A DNA stretch of 59,859 nt from Haplomitrium mnioides. Its lineage: Eukaryota > Marchantiophyta > Haplomitriopsida > Calobryales. Shown here piece by piece: positions 46,812 to 59,793 of this stretch. The notes beneath the pieces are model-generated. The model saw nothing but the letters and a program-made list of their open reading frames with translations, ran no database searches and was not told the DNA's origin. How positions within the stretch are numbered: the stretch's first letter is position 1; each line of letters begins with the position of its first letter. The position numbers and the translations under genes are program-made. The stretch lies in the NCBI GenBank assembly GCA_049999725.1, contig JBNGIS010005747.1, positions 1 to 59,859 of the forward strand, read 5' to 3'.

Positions 46812-49800
46812 AAAGACTTGGCTACTATGAGATCTAGAAGTAGAGTTGGGTGTCGTGAGATCTTTTGAGAAGCAAAAACTAGGCTACTTTGATGTCTAGA
46901 AGTAAACTTGAGTAGTGTGAGATCTTTTGGGAATATAAGACAAGAGAAGTATAAGATTGTCGGGAAATATGGGATCTTTGAGAACATAAAACTAGGCTAC
47001 CATGGGAAGTAGAAGTAGATTTGGGTTCTTTAAGATCTTTTGAGAACAGAAGACTAGGGTAGTATGAGATTTTCGGGAAACATAGGATCTTTTGAGAGCA
47101 TAAAACTGGGCTACTATGAGATCAAGAAGTAGAGTTGGGTGTTTTGAGATCTTTTAAGATCAAAAGACTACGCTACTATGAGATCTAGAGGTAGAGTTGG
47201 GTACCATGAGATCTTTTGAGAATATGGATCCTGGCTACTTTGATATTTAAAAGTGGAATTGGTTGGTGTGAGATCTTTTGAGAACATAAGACTAGAGTTG
47301 CTTGAGATTGACAGGAAACATGGGATCTTTTGAGAATATAAGACTAAGCTACTAAGAGATCAAGAAGTAGAGTTGATTGTTTTGCGATCTTTTGAGAAAA
47401 AAATACTAGGTTGTTATTAAATATGCAAGTAAAGTGGAGTACCGTGAGATCTTTTGAGAACATAAGACATGGCTGCTTTGATATTAAGAAGTAGAGTTGG
47501 GTTGTGTGAGATCTATTGAGAACATAGGACTATGGTAGCATGATATTGCTGGGAAATATAAGATCTTTTGAGAACATAGGAATAGGCTACTATGAGATTT
47601 AAAGGTAGAGTTGGGGACTTTGAAATCTTTTGAGAACAAAAAGCAAGGCTACTATGATTGTGAGATCTTTTGAGAATATAAGACTAAGCAATTTTGATAT
47701 CTAGAAGTAAAGTTAGGTGTTGTGAGAACTTTTGAGAGAATAAGACTAGGGTAGTATGAGATTGTCAAGAAACATGGAATCTTTTGAGAATATAAGACAA
47801 GGATACAATGAGATTAAGAAGTAGAATTGGGTGCTCTTAGATTATTTGAGAACATACTACTAGGCTACTATAAGATCTAGAAGTAGAGTTTGGTACTGTG
47901 AGATCTTTTGAGAGGATGAGACTAGGCTACTTTGAGATTCAGCAGTAGAGTTGGGTACTTTGAGATCTTTTGAGAGCATAAGACGAGGCTACCTTGAGTT
48001 TTAGTAGTGGAGTTAGGTATTGTGAGATCTTTTGAGAACATAAGACAAGGGGAGTATGAGATTGTGCAGAAGCATGGGATTTTCTGAGAACATAAGACTA
48101 GGCTACTGTGAAATCAAGAAATAGAGTTGGGTGCTCTGAAATCTTTTGAGAACAAAAGAGTAGGCTGCCATGAGATGTAGAAGTAGAGTTGGGTGCTCCA
48201 AGATCTTTTGAGAATATAAGACTAGGCCACTATGAGATCAAAAAGTAGAGTTGGGTGGTTTGAGATCTTTTGAGAACAAAAGACTAGGAAACTATAAGAT
48301 CTAGAAGTGGATTTGGGTGCTGTAAGATCTTTAAAGAAGAAAAAACTAGGCTACTGTGATGTCTAGAAGTAAAGTTGGGTACTATGAGATCCCTTAGGAA
48401 CATAAGCCAAGAGTAGTATGAGATTGTTAGGGAACATGGTATCTTTGAGAACATAAGACTACGCTACCATGAGATTAGAAGTAGATTTGGGTACTTTGAG
48501 ATCTTCTGAGAACATAAGGCTAGGGTAGTTTTACATTGTCAGGAAACATGGGATCTTTTGAGAACATAACACTAGGCTTTTACGAGATCAAGAAGTAGAG
48601 TTAGGTGCTTGGAGATCTTTTGAGAACAAAAGACTAGGCTACTATGAGATCTACAGGTAGAGTTGGGTCCCGTGAGATCTTTGGAGAACATAAGATGTGG
48701 CTACTTTGATATCTCGAAGTAGAGTTAGGTCTCGTGAGATCTTTGGAGAACAAAAGATGTGGTTACTTTGATATCTAGAAGTAGAGTTGGTTAGTGTGAG
48801 ATCTTTTGAGAACATAATACTAGGGTTGCATGAGATTGTCTGGAATGATGGGATCTTTTGAGAACATAAGACTTGGCTATAATAAGATCAAGAAGTGGAG
48901 TTGGTCGCTTTGAGATCTTTTGAAAACAAAAGTTATGGGTAGTATGAGATCTAGAAGTAGAGTTAGGTACCATGAGATCTTTGAAGAACATAAGACTTGG
49001 CTACTTTTATATCTAGAAGTAGTGTTGGGTACAGTGGGATCTTTTGAGAACATAAGACTATGGTAGCATGAGATTGTCGCAAAACATGGAATCTTTTGAG
49101 AACATAATACTAGGCTACGATGATATTAAGAAGTAGAGTTGGGTGCTTTGAGATCTTTTGACAACAAAATACCAGGCTACTGTGAGATCTAGAAGTAGAG
49201 TTAGGCACTGTGAGATCCTTTGAGAACATAAGACTAGGTTACTTTTTTATTTAGAAGTAGAGTTGGGTACTGTGAGATCTTTTAAGAACAGAAGACTAGG
49301 GCAGTATGAGATTGTTGGGAAACATGGGATCATTCGAGAACATTAGACTAGGCCACTATGAGATCAAGGATTAGAGTTGGGTGCTTTGAGATCTTTTGAG
49401 AACAAAAGACAAGGCTACTATGAGATCTAGAAGTAGAGTTGGGTACCATGAGATCTTTTGAGAATATAAGACTAGGCTACCTTGAAATGTAGAAGTAGAG
49501 TTGAGTACTATGAGATCTTTTGATAACATAAGACTAGGGTAGCATGAGATTGTGAGGAAACATAGAGTCTTTTCAGAATATAAGACTAGGCTTCCATGAG
49601 ATCAAGAAGTAGAGTTGAGTGCTTTGAGAACAAAACACTAGGCTACTATGAGATCTAGAAGTAGAGTTGGGTACAATGAGATTCTTTGGGAACACAAGAC
49701 TTGGCTACTTTGATGTCTGAAAGTAGAGTTGGGAATTGTAAGATCTTTCGAGAACATAAGACTAGGGTAGCATGAATTTGTCGTGAAACATGGGATCTTT

Positions 49801-51780
49801 TGAGAACATAAGACTAGGCTACTATGAGATCAAGAAGTAGAGTAAGGTGCCTTCAAATCTTTCGAGAGCAAACAACTAGGCTTTTATGAGATCTAGAAGT
49901 AGTGTTGGGTATCATGAGATCTTTTGAGAACAAAAGACTAGGCTACTTTGATGTTTAGAAGTAGAGGTGGGTAGTGTGAAACCTTTTGAGAACATAAGAC
50001 TCAGATAGTATGAGATTGTCGAGAAACATGGAATCTTTTGAGAACATAAGACTAGGCCACGTTGAGAGTAAGAAGTAGAGTTGGGTTTGCTTTGGGATCT
50101 TATGAGAACATAACTATGAGATCTAGAAGTAGAGTTGGACATCGTATGATCTTTTGAGAATACAAGACTATGCTAGTTTGATGTCTAGAATTAGAGTTGG
50201 GCATTGTAAGATCTTTTAAGAACATATGACTAGGGTAGTATGAGATTGTCACGAAACATGGGATTGTTTGAGAACAAAAGACTAGGCCACTATGAGATCA
50301 AGAAGTAGAATTAGATGCTTTGATCTTTTGAAAACAAATGACTAGGCTACTATGAGATGTAGAAGTAGAGTTGGGTACAGTAAGATCTTTTGAGAATAAA
50401 AGACTAGGCCACTTTGATATGTAGAAGTAGAGTTGGGTAGTGTGAGATCTTTTGAGAACATAAGACTATGGTAGTAGAGATTCCCGAGAAACATGGAATA
50501 TCTCAGAACATAAGACTAGGCTACTATGAGATCCAAGAAGTAGAGTTGGATGCTTTAAGATCTTCTAAGAACAATAGACTAGGCTACTTTGAGATCTACA
50601 AGTAGAGTTTACTATCGTGAGATCCTTTGAGAGCATGAGACTAGGCTACTTTGATATTTAGAAGTAGTGTTGGGTGCTCTGAGACCTTTTGAGAACAGAA
50701 GACTAGGGTAGTACAAGATTGTCAGGAAACATGGGATCTTTTGGGAATAAAGGACTAGGCCACTATGAGATCAAGAAATAGAGGTTGGAGCTTTGAGATC
50801 TTTTGAGAACAAAAGACTAGGCTACTATAAGATCTAGAAGTAGAGTTGGATATTGTGAGATGTCTTGAGAATGTAAGACTAGGCTAGTTTCATATCTAGA
50901 AGTAAAGTTGTGTACCGTGAGATGTTTTGAGAACATAAGACTCAGATGGTTTGAAATTGTCAAGAAACATAACATCTTTTGAGAACATTCATCTAGGCTA
51001 CTTGGAACGAGATTAGGGTACTTTGAGATCTTTTGATAACAAAAGATTAGGGTAGTAATAGATTGTCGGGAAATATGGGATCTTTTGAGAACATAAGACT
51101 AGGGTACTATGAGATCAAGAAAAAGAGCTGGGTGCTTTGAGATCTTTTAAAAACAAAAGACTAGGATGCTATGAGATCTAGAAGTAGAGTTGGGTGCGGT
51201 GAGATCTTTTGAGAACATAAGACTAGCTAATTTGATATCTAGAGGTAGAGTTGGGTACTATGAGATTATTTGAGAACATGAGACTAGGGTGCCAAGAAAC
51301 ATGGGATCTTTTGAGAACAAAAGACTATGCCACTATGAGATCAAGAAGTAGAGTTAGGTGCTTTGAGATCTTTTGAGAAAAAAAGACTAGGCTACTTTGA
51401 GATCTAGAAAGAGAGTTGGGTACCATGAAATTTTTTGAAAACAAAAGAATGGGCTACTTTGATATCTAGAGGTAGAGCTGGGTAGTGTGAGAACTTTTGA
51501 GAACATAAGACTAGGGTAGCATGAGATTGTCGAGAAACATGGGATCTTTTGAGAACAAAAGACTAGGCCACTTTGAGATCAAGACATAGAGTTGGGTGCT
51601 TTGAGATCTTTTGAGAAAAAAACACTAGGCTACTTTGAGATCTAGAAATAAAGTTGGGTACCGTGAGATCTTTTGAAAACAAAAGACTTGGCTACTTTCA
51701 TATCTAGAGGTAGAGTTGGGTAGTGTGAGATCTTTTGAGAACATAAGACTAGGGTAGTTTGAGATTGTTAGGAAACATGG

Positions 51781-54700
51781 GATGTTTTGAGAACATAGGA
51801 CTAGGCCACTATGAGATCAAGAAGTTGAATTGGGTGCTTTAAAATCTTTTGAGACCAAATCACTAGGCCACTCTGAGATCTAGAAATAGAGTTGGGTAGT
51901 GTGAGATCTTTTGAGAATTTAAGACTATGCTACTTTGATGTCTAGAAGTTGAGTTGGGTACTATAAGATCATTTGAAAACATACGACTTGAGTAGTATGA
52001 GATTGTTGGGAAACACGGGATCTTTTGAGAACATATGACTAGGCTACTATGAGATCAAGAAGTAGAGTTGGGTGCTTGGAGAACATTTGAGAACATAGCT
52101 ATGAGATCTAGAAGTAGAGTTGGGTAGTGCGAGATCTGTTGAGAACATAAGACTAGGGTAGTATGAGATTGTCGGGAAACATGGGATCTTTTGAGAACAA
52201 AAGACTATGCAACTTTGAGATCAAGAAGGTTGGGTGCTTTGAGATCTTTTTAGAAAAGAAGACTAGGCTACTATTAGATCTAGAAACAGAGTTGGGTACC
52301 AAGAGGTCTTTTGAGAACATAAGACTAGGCTACTTTGATAAATAGAAGTAGAGCTGGGTAGTGTGAGATCTTTTGAAAAAATAAGAGTAGGGTAGTATGA
52401 GATTGTCCGGAAACATGGGATCTTTTGAGAACATAAGACTAGGCCAGGATGAGATCAAGAAGTAGAGTGGGGTGTTTTGAGATCTTTTGAGAACAAAAGA
52501 CTAGGCCACTAGGAGGTGTAGAAGAAGAGTTGGGAAGCGTAGGATTTGTTGAGAAGAAAAGACTAGGCTACTTCGATATCTAGAAGTAGAGTTGGGTAGT
52601 GTGAGATCTTTTGAGAACATAAGAGTAGGGTAGCATGAGATTGTTGGGAAACATAGGATCTTTTGAGAACATAAGACTAGGCCAGTATGAGATCAAGAAG
52701 TAGAGTGGGGTGTTTTGAGATCTTTTGACAACAAAAGACTAGGCTATTATGAGGTCCACAAGTAGAGTTGGGAACCATAGGAGTTCTTGAGAACTGAAGA
52801 CTAGGCTACTTTGATATGTAGAAGTAGAGTTGGGTATTGTGAGAGCTTTTGAAAACGTAAGACTAGGGTAGTATGAGATTGTTGGGAAATATGGGATCTT
52901 TTGAGAACATAGAGCTGAGGGCTACTATGAGATTTAGAAATAGATTTGGGTACTTTCAAGTCTTTTGAGAACATAAGACTAGGGTAGTATTAGTTTGTCA
53001 AGAAACATGGGATCCTTTTAGAACATAAGACTAGGCTACTATGAGATCAAGAACTAGAGTTGGGTGCTTTGAGATCTTTTGAGAACAAAACACTAGGCTA
53101 TTATGAGATCTAGAAGTAGAGTTGGGTACTGTAAGATTTTTTGAGAGCATCAGACTAGGCTACTTTGATATCTGAAAGTAGAGTTGGGTAGTGTGAGATC
53201 TTTTGAGAACACAAGACTAGGGAAGCATGAGATTGCCAAGGAATATGGAATCTTCTGAGAACATAAGACTAGGCTACTACAAGGTCAAAAAGTAGAGTTG
53301 GGTGCTTTGGGATCTTTTGAGAACAAAAGACTAGGCTAGTATGAGATCTAGAAATTGAGGTGGGTACCATGAGGTATTTTGAGAACATATGACTAAGCTA
53401 CTTTGATATTGAGAAGTAGAGTTGGATAGTGTGAGATCATTTAAGAACATATGAGTAGGGTAGTATGAGAGTGTTGAAAAAGATGGGATCTTTTGAGAAC
53501 ATAATACCAGACCACCATGAGACCAAGGAGTAGAGTTGGGCGCTTTGAGATCTTTTGGAAACAATGGGCTAGGCTGCTATGAGATCTAGAAGTAGAGTTG
53601 GGTACCATGAGATCTTGTGAGAACATAAGACTAGGCTTATTTTATATGTAGAAGTAGAGTTTGGAACTACGAGATCTTTTGAGAATATAAGACTAGGGTA
53701 GTATGAGATTGCCGAGAAACATGGAATCTTTTGAGAACATAACACTAGGCTACTATGAGATCAAGAAGTAGAGTTGGATGCTTTGAGATATTTTGAGAAG
53801 AAAAGACTAGGCTACTATAAAATCAAGACGTAGAGTTGGGTACTGTGAGATCCTTTGAAAACATAAGACTAGGCTACTTTTATATATAGAAGTAGAGTTG
53901 GGAACTATGAGATCTTTTGAGAACATAAGAGTAGGGTAGTATGAGATTGCCTAGAAACGTGGAATCTTTTGAGAACATAAGACTAGGCTACTATGAGATC
54001 AAGAAGTAGAGTTGGATGCTTTGAGATGTTTTGAGAACAAAAGACTAGACTACTCTGAGATCTAGATGTAGAGTTGGGTACCGTGAGATAATTTGAGAAT
54101 ATAAGACAAGGCTACTTTGATATTTAGAAGTAGAGTTGGGTACTCTGAGACCTTTTCTGAACAGAAGACTAGGGTAGTTTGAGATTGTCTGTAAACATAG
54201 GATCTTTTGAGAACACAAGACTAGGCCACTATGAGATCAAGAAGTAAAATTGGGTGCTTTGAGATCTTTTGAGAACAAAATACTAGGCTACTATGAGATC
54301 TAGAAAAAGAGTTGGATACTATGAGATCTTTTGAGAACAAAAGACTAGGGTACTTTGATATCTAGAAGTAAAGTTGAGTACCATGAGATTTTTTTAATAC
54401 ATAATACTCAGATTGTATGAGATTGTTGGGAAACATGGGATCTTTTGAGAACGTAAGACTAGGTCACTATGAGATCAAGAAGTAGAGTTGGGTGCTTTGA
54501 GATCTAGAACTAGGGTTGGGTAGTGTGAGATCGTTTGAGAACATAAGACTAGGGTAGCATGAGATTGTTGGGAAACATGCAATCTTTTGAGAACAAAAGA
54601 CTAGGGTACTTTGAGATCAACACGTAGAGTTGGGTACTGTGAGATCCTTTGAGAACATAAGACTAGGGTAGTATGAGATTGTCGAGAAACATGGGATCTT

Positions 54701-55680
54701 TTGAGATCATAAAACTATGATGCTATGAGATTTAGAAGTAGATTTGGGTACTTTGAGATCTTTTGAGAACATATGACTAGGGTAGCATTAAATTTTTGGG
54801 AAACATGGGATCTTTTGAGAGCATAAAAGTAGGCTACTATGAGATTTAGAAGTAGATTTTTGTACTTTGAGATCTTTTTAGAACATAAGGCTACGATAGT
54901 ATTAGATTGTTGGGAAACATGGGATTTTCTGAGAACAAAAGACTTGGCTAGTGTGAGATAAAGAAGTAGAGTTGGGTGCTTTAAAATTCTTTGAGAGCAA
55001 ATGACTAGGCTACTCTGAGATCTAGAGGTAGAGTTGGGTACCATGAGATCCTTTGAGAACATAACACTAGGCTAGTTTGATATTTAGAAGTAGAGTTGGG
55101 TAGTGTGAGACCTTTTGAGAACACAAGACTAGAGTATTGTGAGATTGTCTGGAAACATAAGATCCTTAGAGAACATAAGACTAGGCCAGTATGAGATCAA
55201 GAAGTAGAGTTGGGTGCTTTGAGATGTTTTAAGAACATAGCTATGAGATCTAGAAGTAGGGCTGGGTAGTGTGAGATCTTTTGAGAACATAAGACTAGGG
55301 TAGTATGAGATTGTTGAGAAACATGGGATCTTTTGAGAACAAAAGACTAGGCTACTTTGAGATCAAGACGTAGAGTTGGGTGCTTTGAAATCTTTTGAGA
55401 ACCAAATGCTAGGCTACTTTGAGATCTAGAAATAGAGTTGGGTACTATGAGATCGGTTGAAGTAGAAGACTAGGCTACTTTGATATCTAGAAGTAGAGTT
55501 GAGTAGTGTGAGATCTTTTGAGAACATGAGAGCCGGGAAGTATGAGATTGTTGGGAAATATGAAATCTTTTGAGAACATAAGATTAGGCTAGTATGGGAT
55601 CAAGAAGTAGAGTGGGAGAACAAAAAACTAGGCTGCTATGAGGTCTAGAAGTAGAAATGGAAACCGTAGGATTTCTTGAT
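51781..55680. repeat. Segmental duplication within satellite block C, copy 1
   Basis: Rare variants here recur in the same order in 56547-59560. Offsets are 4766 bp (51781 to 56547, and 52097 to 56863), ~4827 bp after the N gap, and ~3.9 kb towards the end, where copy 2 has lost sequence. Confidence 0.6.
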
Positions 55681-56140
55681 AACATAAGACTAGGCTACTT
55701 TGATATAGAGAAGTAGAGTTGGGTATTATAAGATCTTTTGAGAACATAAGACTAGGGTAGCATGAGATTGTCGAGAAACATAGAGTCTTTTGAGAACATA
55801 AGACTAGGCTTCCATGAGATCAAGAAGTAGAGTTGAGTGCTTTGAGATCTTTTGAGAACAAAACACTAGGCCACTATGAGTCTAGAAGTAGAGTTGGGTA
55901 CCATGAGATTCTTTGAGAACACAAGACTTGGCTACTTTGATGTCTAGAAGTAGAGTTGGGAATTGTAAGATCTTTTGAGAACATAAGACTAGGGTAGCAT
56001 GAATTTGTCGTGAAACATGGGATCTTTTGAGAACATAAGACTAGGCTACTATGAGATCAAGAAGTTGAGTAAGGTGAATTAAAATCTCTTGAGAGCAAAC
56101 GACTAGGCTACTTTGATGTTTGGAAGTAGAGTTGTGTTTT

Positions 56141-56368
56141 TGTAGCACAAGAGTGGGACTCCAGCCCTGAAAAGCACACGTTGAGATTGAACCACGCAAG
56201 ATCTATATAGAAATCTGCTCTTAATTCACTTTTGCCAACTTTCCAGATTCTTTATAGAGTTTTGAAATTGCACTCTGTCAGTTCAGAGATGGATCTCTCT
56301 CCACTCTAGGTCTGACCACCCTTTCTCCTCAAAACCATACACACAAACCACTTCTACTACTCAATACA
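56141..56368. mobile_element. Foreign 228 bp insert in the satellite (possible solo LTR)
   Basis: Sequence unrelated to the satellite, bounded by TGTAG... and ...ATACA, so it has TG/CA ends with a TGTA/TACA inverted pair as in LTRs. Read on the minus strand it has a CTATAAAG box in the middle. The 5 bp flanks (GTTTT and GAAGA) do not match, so a simple insertion with target duplication is not supported. It could be a solo LTR with recombined flanks or filler DNA. Confidence 0.35.
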
Positions 56369-56546
56369 GAAGATCTTTTGAGAACAAAATACTAGGATGC
56401 TATGAGATCTAGAAGTAGAGTTGGGTGCGGTGAGATTGTTTGAGAACATAAGACTAGCTACTTTGATATCTAGAGGTAGAGTTGGGTACCATGAGATTGT
56501 TTGAGAACATGAAACTAGGGTGGTTTGAGATTTTTGAGAAACATGA

Positions 56547-59500
56547 GATGTTTTGAGAACATAGGACTAGGCCACTATGAGATCAAGAAGTTGATTTGGG
56601 TGCTTTAAAATCTTTTGAGAAAAAAACACTAGGCCACTTTGAGATCTAGAAGTAGAGTTGGGTAGCGTGAGATCTTTTGAGAATTTAAGACTATGCTACT
56701 TTGATGTCTAGAAGTTGAGTTGGGTACTGTAAGATCATTTGAGAACATAAGACTCGAGTAGTATGAGATTGTCGGGAAACATGGGATCTTTTGAGAACAT
56801 ATGACTAGGCCACTATGAGATCAAGGAGTAGAGTTGGGTGCTTGGAGATCGTTTGAGAACATAGCTATGAGATCTAGATGTAGAGTTGGGAAGTGTGAGA
56901 TCTTTTGAGGACGTAAGACTAGGGTAGTATGAGATTGTCTAGAAACATGGGATCTTTTGAGAACACAAGACTATGCGGCTTTGAGATCAAGAAGTAGAGT
57001 TGGGTGCTTTGAGATCTTCTTAGAAAAGAAGACTAGGCTACTATTAGATCTAGAAATAGAGTTGGGTACCATGAGGTCTTTTGAGAACATAAGACTAGGC
57101 TACTTTGAAAAATAGAAGTAGATCTGGGTAGTGTGAGATCTTTTGAGAACAAAAGAGTAGGGTAGTATGAGATTATCGGAAAANNNNNNNNNNGATCTTT
57201 TGAGAACAAAAGAGTAGGGTAGTATGAGATTATCGGAAAACATGGGATCTTTTGAGAACATAAGACTAGGCTAGCATGAGATCAAGAAGTAGAGTGGGGT
57301 GTTTTGAGATCTTTTGAGAAGAAAAGAGTTGGCCACTAGGAGGTCTAGAAGTAGAGTTGGGTACCATGAGATTCTTTGAGAACACAAGACTAGGCTACTT
57401 TGATATCTAGAAGTAGAGTTGGGTAGTGTGAGATCTTTTGGGAACATAAGAGTAGGGTAGCATGAGATTGTTGGGAAACATGGGATCTTTTGAGAATATA
57501 AGACTAGGCCAGTATGAGATCAAGAAGTAGAGTGGGGCGTTTTGAGATCTTTTGAGAACAAAAGACTAGGCCACTATGAGGTCTAGAAGTAGAGTTGGGA
57601 ACCATTGGAGTTCTTGAGAATTGAAGACTAGGTTACTTTGATATGTAGAAGTAGAGTTGGGTGTTGTGAGAGCTTTTGAAACATAAGACTAGGGTAGTAT
57701 GAGATTTTCGGGAAACATGGGATCTTGTGAGAACATAGAACTGGGGGCTACTATGAGATTTAGAAATAGATTTGGGTACTTTCAGGTCTTTTGAGAACAT
57801 AAGACTAGGGTAGTATTAGATTGTCAAGAAACATAGGATCCATTAGAACATAAGACTAGGCTACTATGAGATCAAGAAGTAGAGTTGGGTGCTTTGAGAT
57901 CTTTTGAGAACAAAACACTAGGCTATTATGAGATCTAGAAGTAGAGTTGGGTACTGTAGGATTGTTTTAGAGCACAAGACTAGGCTACTTTGATATCTAG
58001 AAGTAGAGTTGGGTAGTGTGAGATCTTTTGAGAACACAAGACTAAGGAAGCATGAGATTGCCAAGAAACATGGAATCTTATGAGAACATGAGACTAGGCT
58101 ACTACAAGGTCAAAAAGTAGAGTTTGGTGCTTTGGGATCTTTTGAGAACAAAAGACTAGGCTAGTATGAGATCTAGAAATTGAGGTGGGTACCATGAGAT
58201 ATTTTGAGAACACAAGACTGAGCTACTTTTGATATTGAGAAGTAGAGTTGGATAGTGTGAGATCATTTGAGAATATAAGAGTAGGGTAGTATGAGAGTGT
58301 CGAAAAAGATGGGATCTTTTGAGAACATTAGACCAGGCCACCATGAGATCAAGGAGAGATCTTTTGGAAAGAATAAGCTAGGCTGCTATGAGATCTAGAA
58401 GTAGAGTTGGGTACCATGAGATCTTTTGAGAACATAAGACTAGGCTTATTTTATATATAGATTTTGGAACTGTGAGATCTTTTGGGAACATAAGACTAGG
58501 GTAGTATGAGATCAAGAAGTAGAGTTGGATGCTTTGAGATATTTTGAGAAAAAAAAGGCTAGGCTACTAGAGGATCAAGACGTAGATTTGGGTGCTTTGA
58601 GATCCTTTGAAAACATAAGACTAGGCTACTAAGAGATCAAGAAGTAGAGTTGGATGCTTTGAGATCTTTTGAGAACATATGACTAGGGTAGCATGTGATT
58701 TTTGGGAAACATGGGATCTTTTGAGAACATGAGAGTAGGCTATCATGAGATTTAGAAGTAGATTTTTGTACTTTGAGATCTTTTGAGAACATAAGGCTAC
58801 AGTAGTTTTAGATTGTTGGGAAACATGGGATCTTTTGAGAACAAAAGACTTGGCTTGTATGAGATCAAGAAGTAGAGTTGGGTGCTTTAAAATTCTTTGA
58901 GAGCAAACGACTAGGCTGCTCTGAGATCTAGAAGTAGAGTTGGGTACCAAGAGATCTTTTGAGAAGATACCACTAGGCTACGTTGATATTTAGAAGAATA
59001 GTTTCGTAGTGTGAGACCTTTTGAGAACACAAGACTAGAGTACTATGAGATTGTCGGGAAACATGGGATCCTTTGAGAACATAAGACTAGGTCAGTATTA
59101 GATCAAGAAGTAGAGTTGGGAGCTTTGAGATCTTTTGAGAACATAAGACTAGGGTAGCATGAGATTGTCGAGAAACATGGGATCTTTTGAGAACAAAAGA
59201 CTAGGCCACTTTGAGATCAAGACATAGAGTTGGGTGCTTTGAAATATTTTGAGAACAAAACACTAGGCTACTTAGAGATCTAGAATTAGAGTTGGGTACC
59301 GTGAGATTGGTTGGAACAGAAGACTAGGCTACTTTGATATCTAGAAGTAGAGTTGAGTAGTGTGAGATCTTTTGAGAATGTGAGAGTAGGGAAGTATGAG
59401 ATTGTTGGGAAATATGGGATCTTTTTAGAACATAAGACTCGGTTAATATGGGATCAAGAAGTAGAGTGGGGTGTTTTGAGATCTTTTGAGAACAAAAAAC

Positions 59501-59560
59501 TAGGCTAGTATGAGGTCTAGAAGTAGAGTTGGGAACCGTAGGATTTCTTGAGTACATAAG
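56547..59560. repeat. Segmental duplication within satellite block C, copy 2
   Basis: Partner of 51781-55680. Matching landmarks include the GGGCTACTATGAG variant (near 52919 and 57746), GGAAGCATGAGATTGCC (53221 and 58046) and AGGCTTATTTTATAT (near 53633 and 58442). Confidence 0.6.
57184..57193. other. Assembly gap of 10 N
   Basis: Ten N bases. The 47 bp before the gap (57137-57183) and the 47 bp after it (57194-57240) are identical, so the join probably repeats the same contig end. Confidence 0.97.
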
Positions 59561-59793
59561 TGTAGGCTACTTTGATATATAGAAGTCGAGTTGGGTGTTG
59601 TGAGATCTTTTGAGAATGCAAGAGTAGGGTAGTTTGAGATTGTTGGGAAATATGGTATCTTTTGAGAACATAGAACTAGGCTACTATAAGATTTAGAAGT
59701 AGATTTGGGTACTTTGAGATCTTTTAAGAACACAAGACTAGGGTAGTATTAGATTGTCAGGAAACATGGGATCTTTTAGAACAAAAGACTAGG

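Larger units (their letters stand above)
49000..58050. repeat. 238 bp higher-order repeat (three A subunits plus one B)
   Basis: B subunits begin at 57194, 57432 and 57670, exactly 238 bp apart, which is 3 x 62 + 52. Spacing of B markers (AGGGTAG or variants) between about 49500 and 50700 is also ~236-238 bp. The order A(ATCAAGAAG), A(ATCTAGAAG), A(TTTGATATCTAG), B is repeated for much of block C, with some units lost or truncated. Confidence 0.75.
46812..59793. repeat. Satellite block C (62/52 bp satellite)
   Basis: Same family as blocks A and B. Many A subunits here carry the variant endings ATCAAGAAGTAGAGTTGGGT-GCTTTGA and TTTGATATCTAGAAGTAGAG, which are rarer elsewhere, so this block has drifted. 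The array ends at about 59793 in unrelated sequence. It contains one foreign insert (56141-56368) and one N gap. Confidence 0.95.

Noticed and set aside
56141-56368. tRNA or small RNA gene in the satellite insert
   Set aside because: No cloverleaf, box A/B pair or other RNA gene signature could be recognised.
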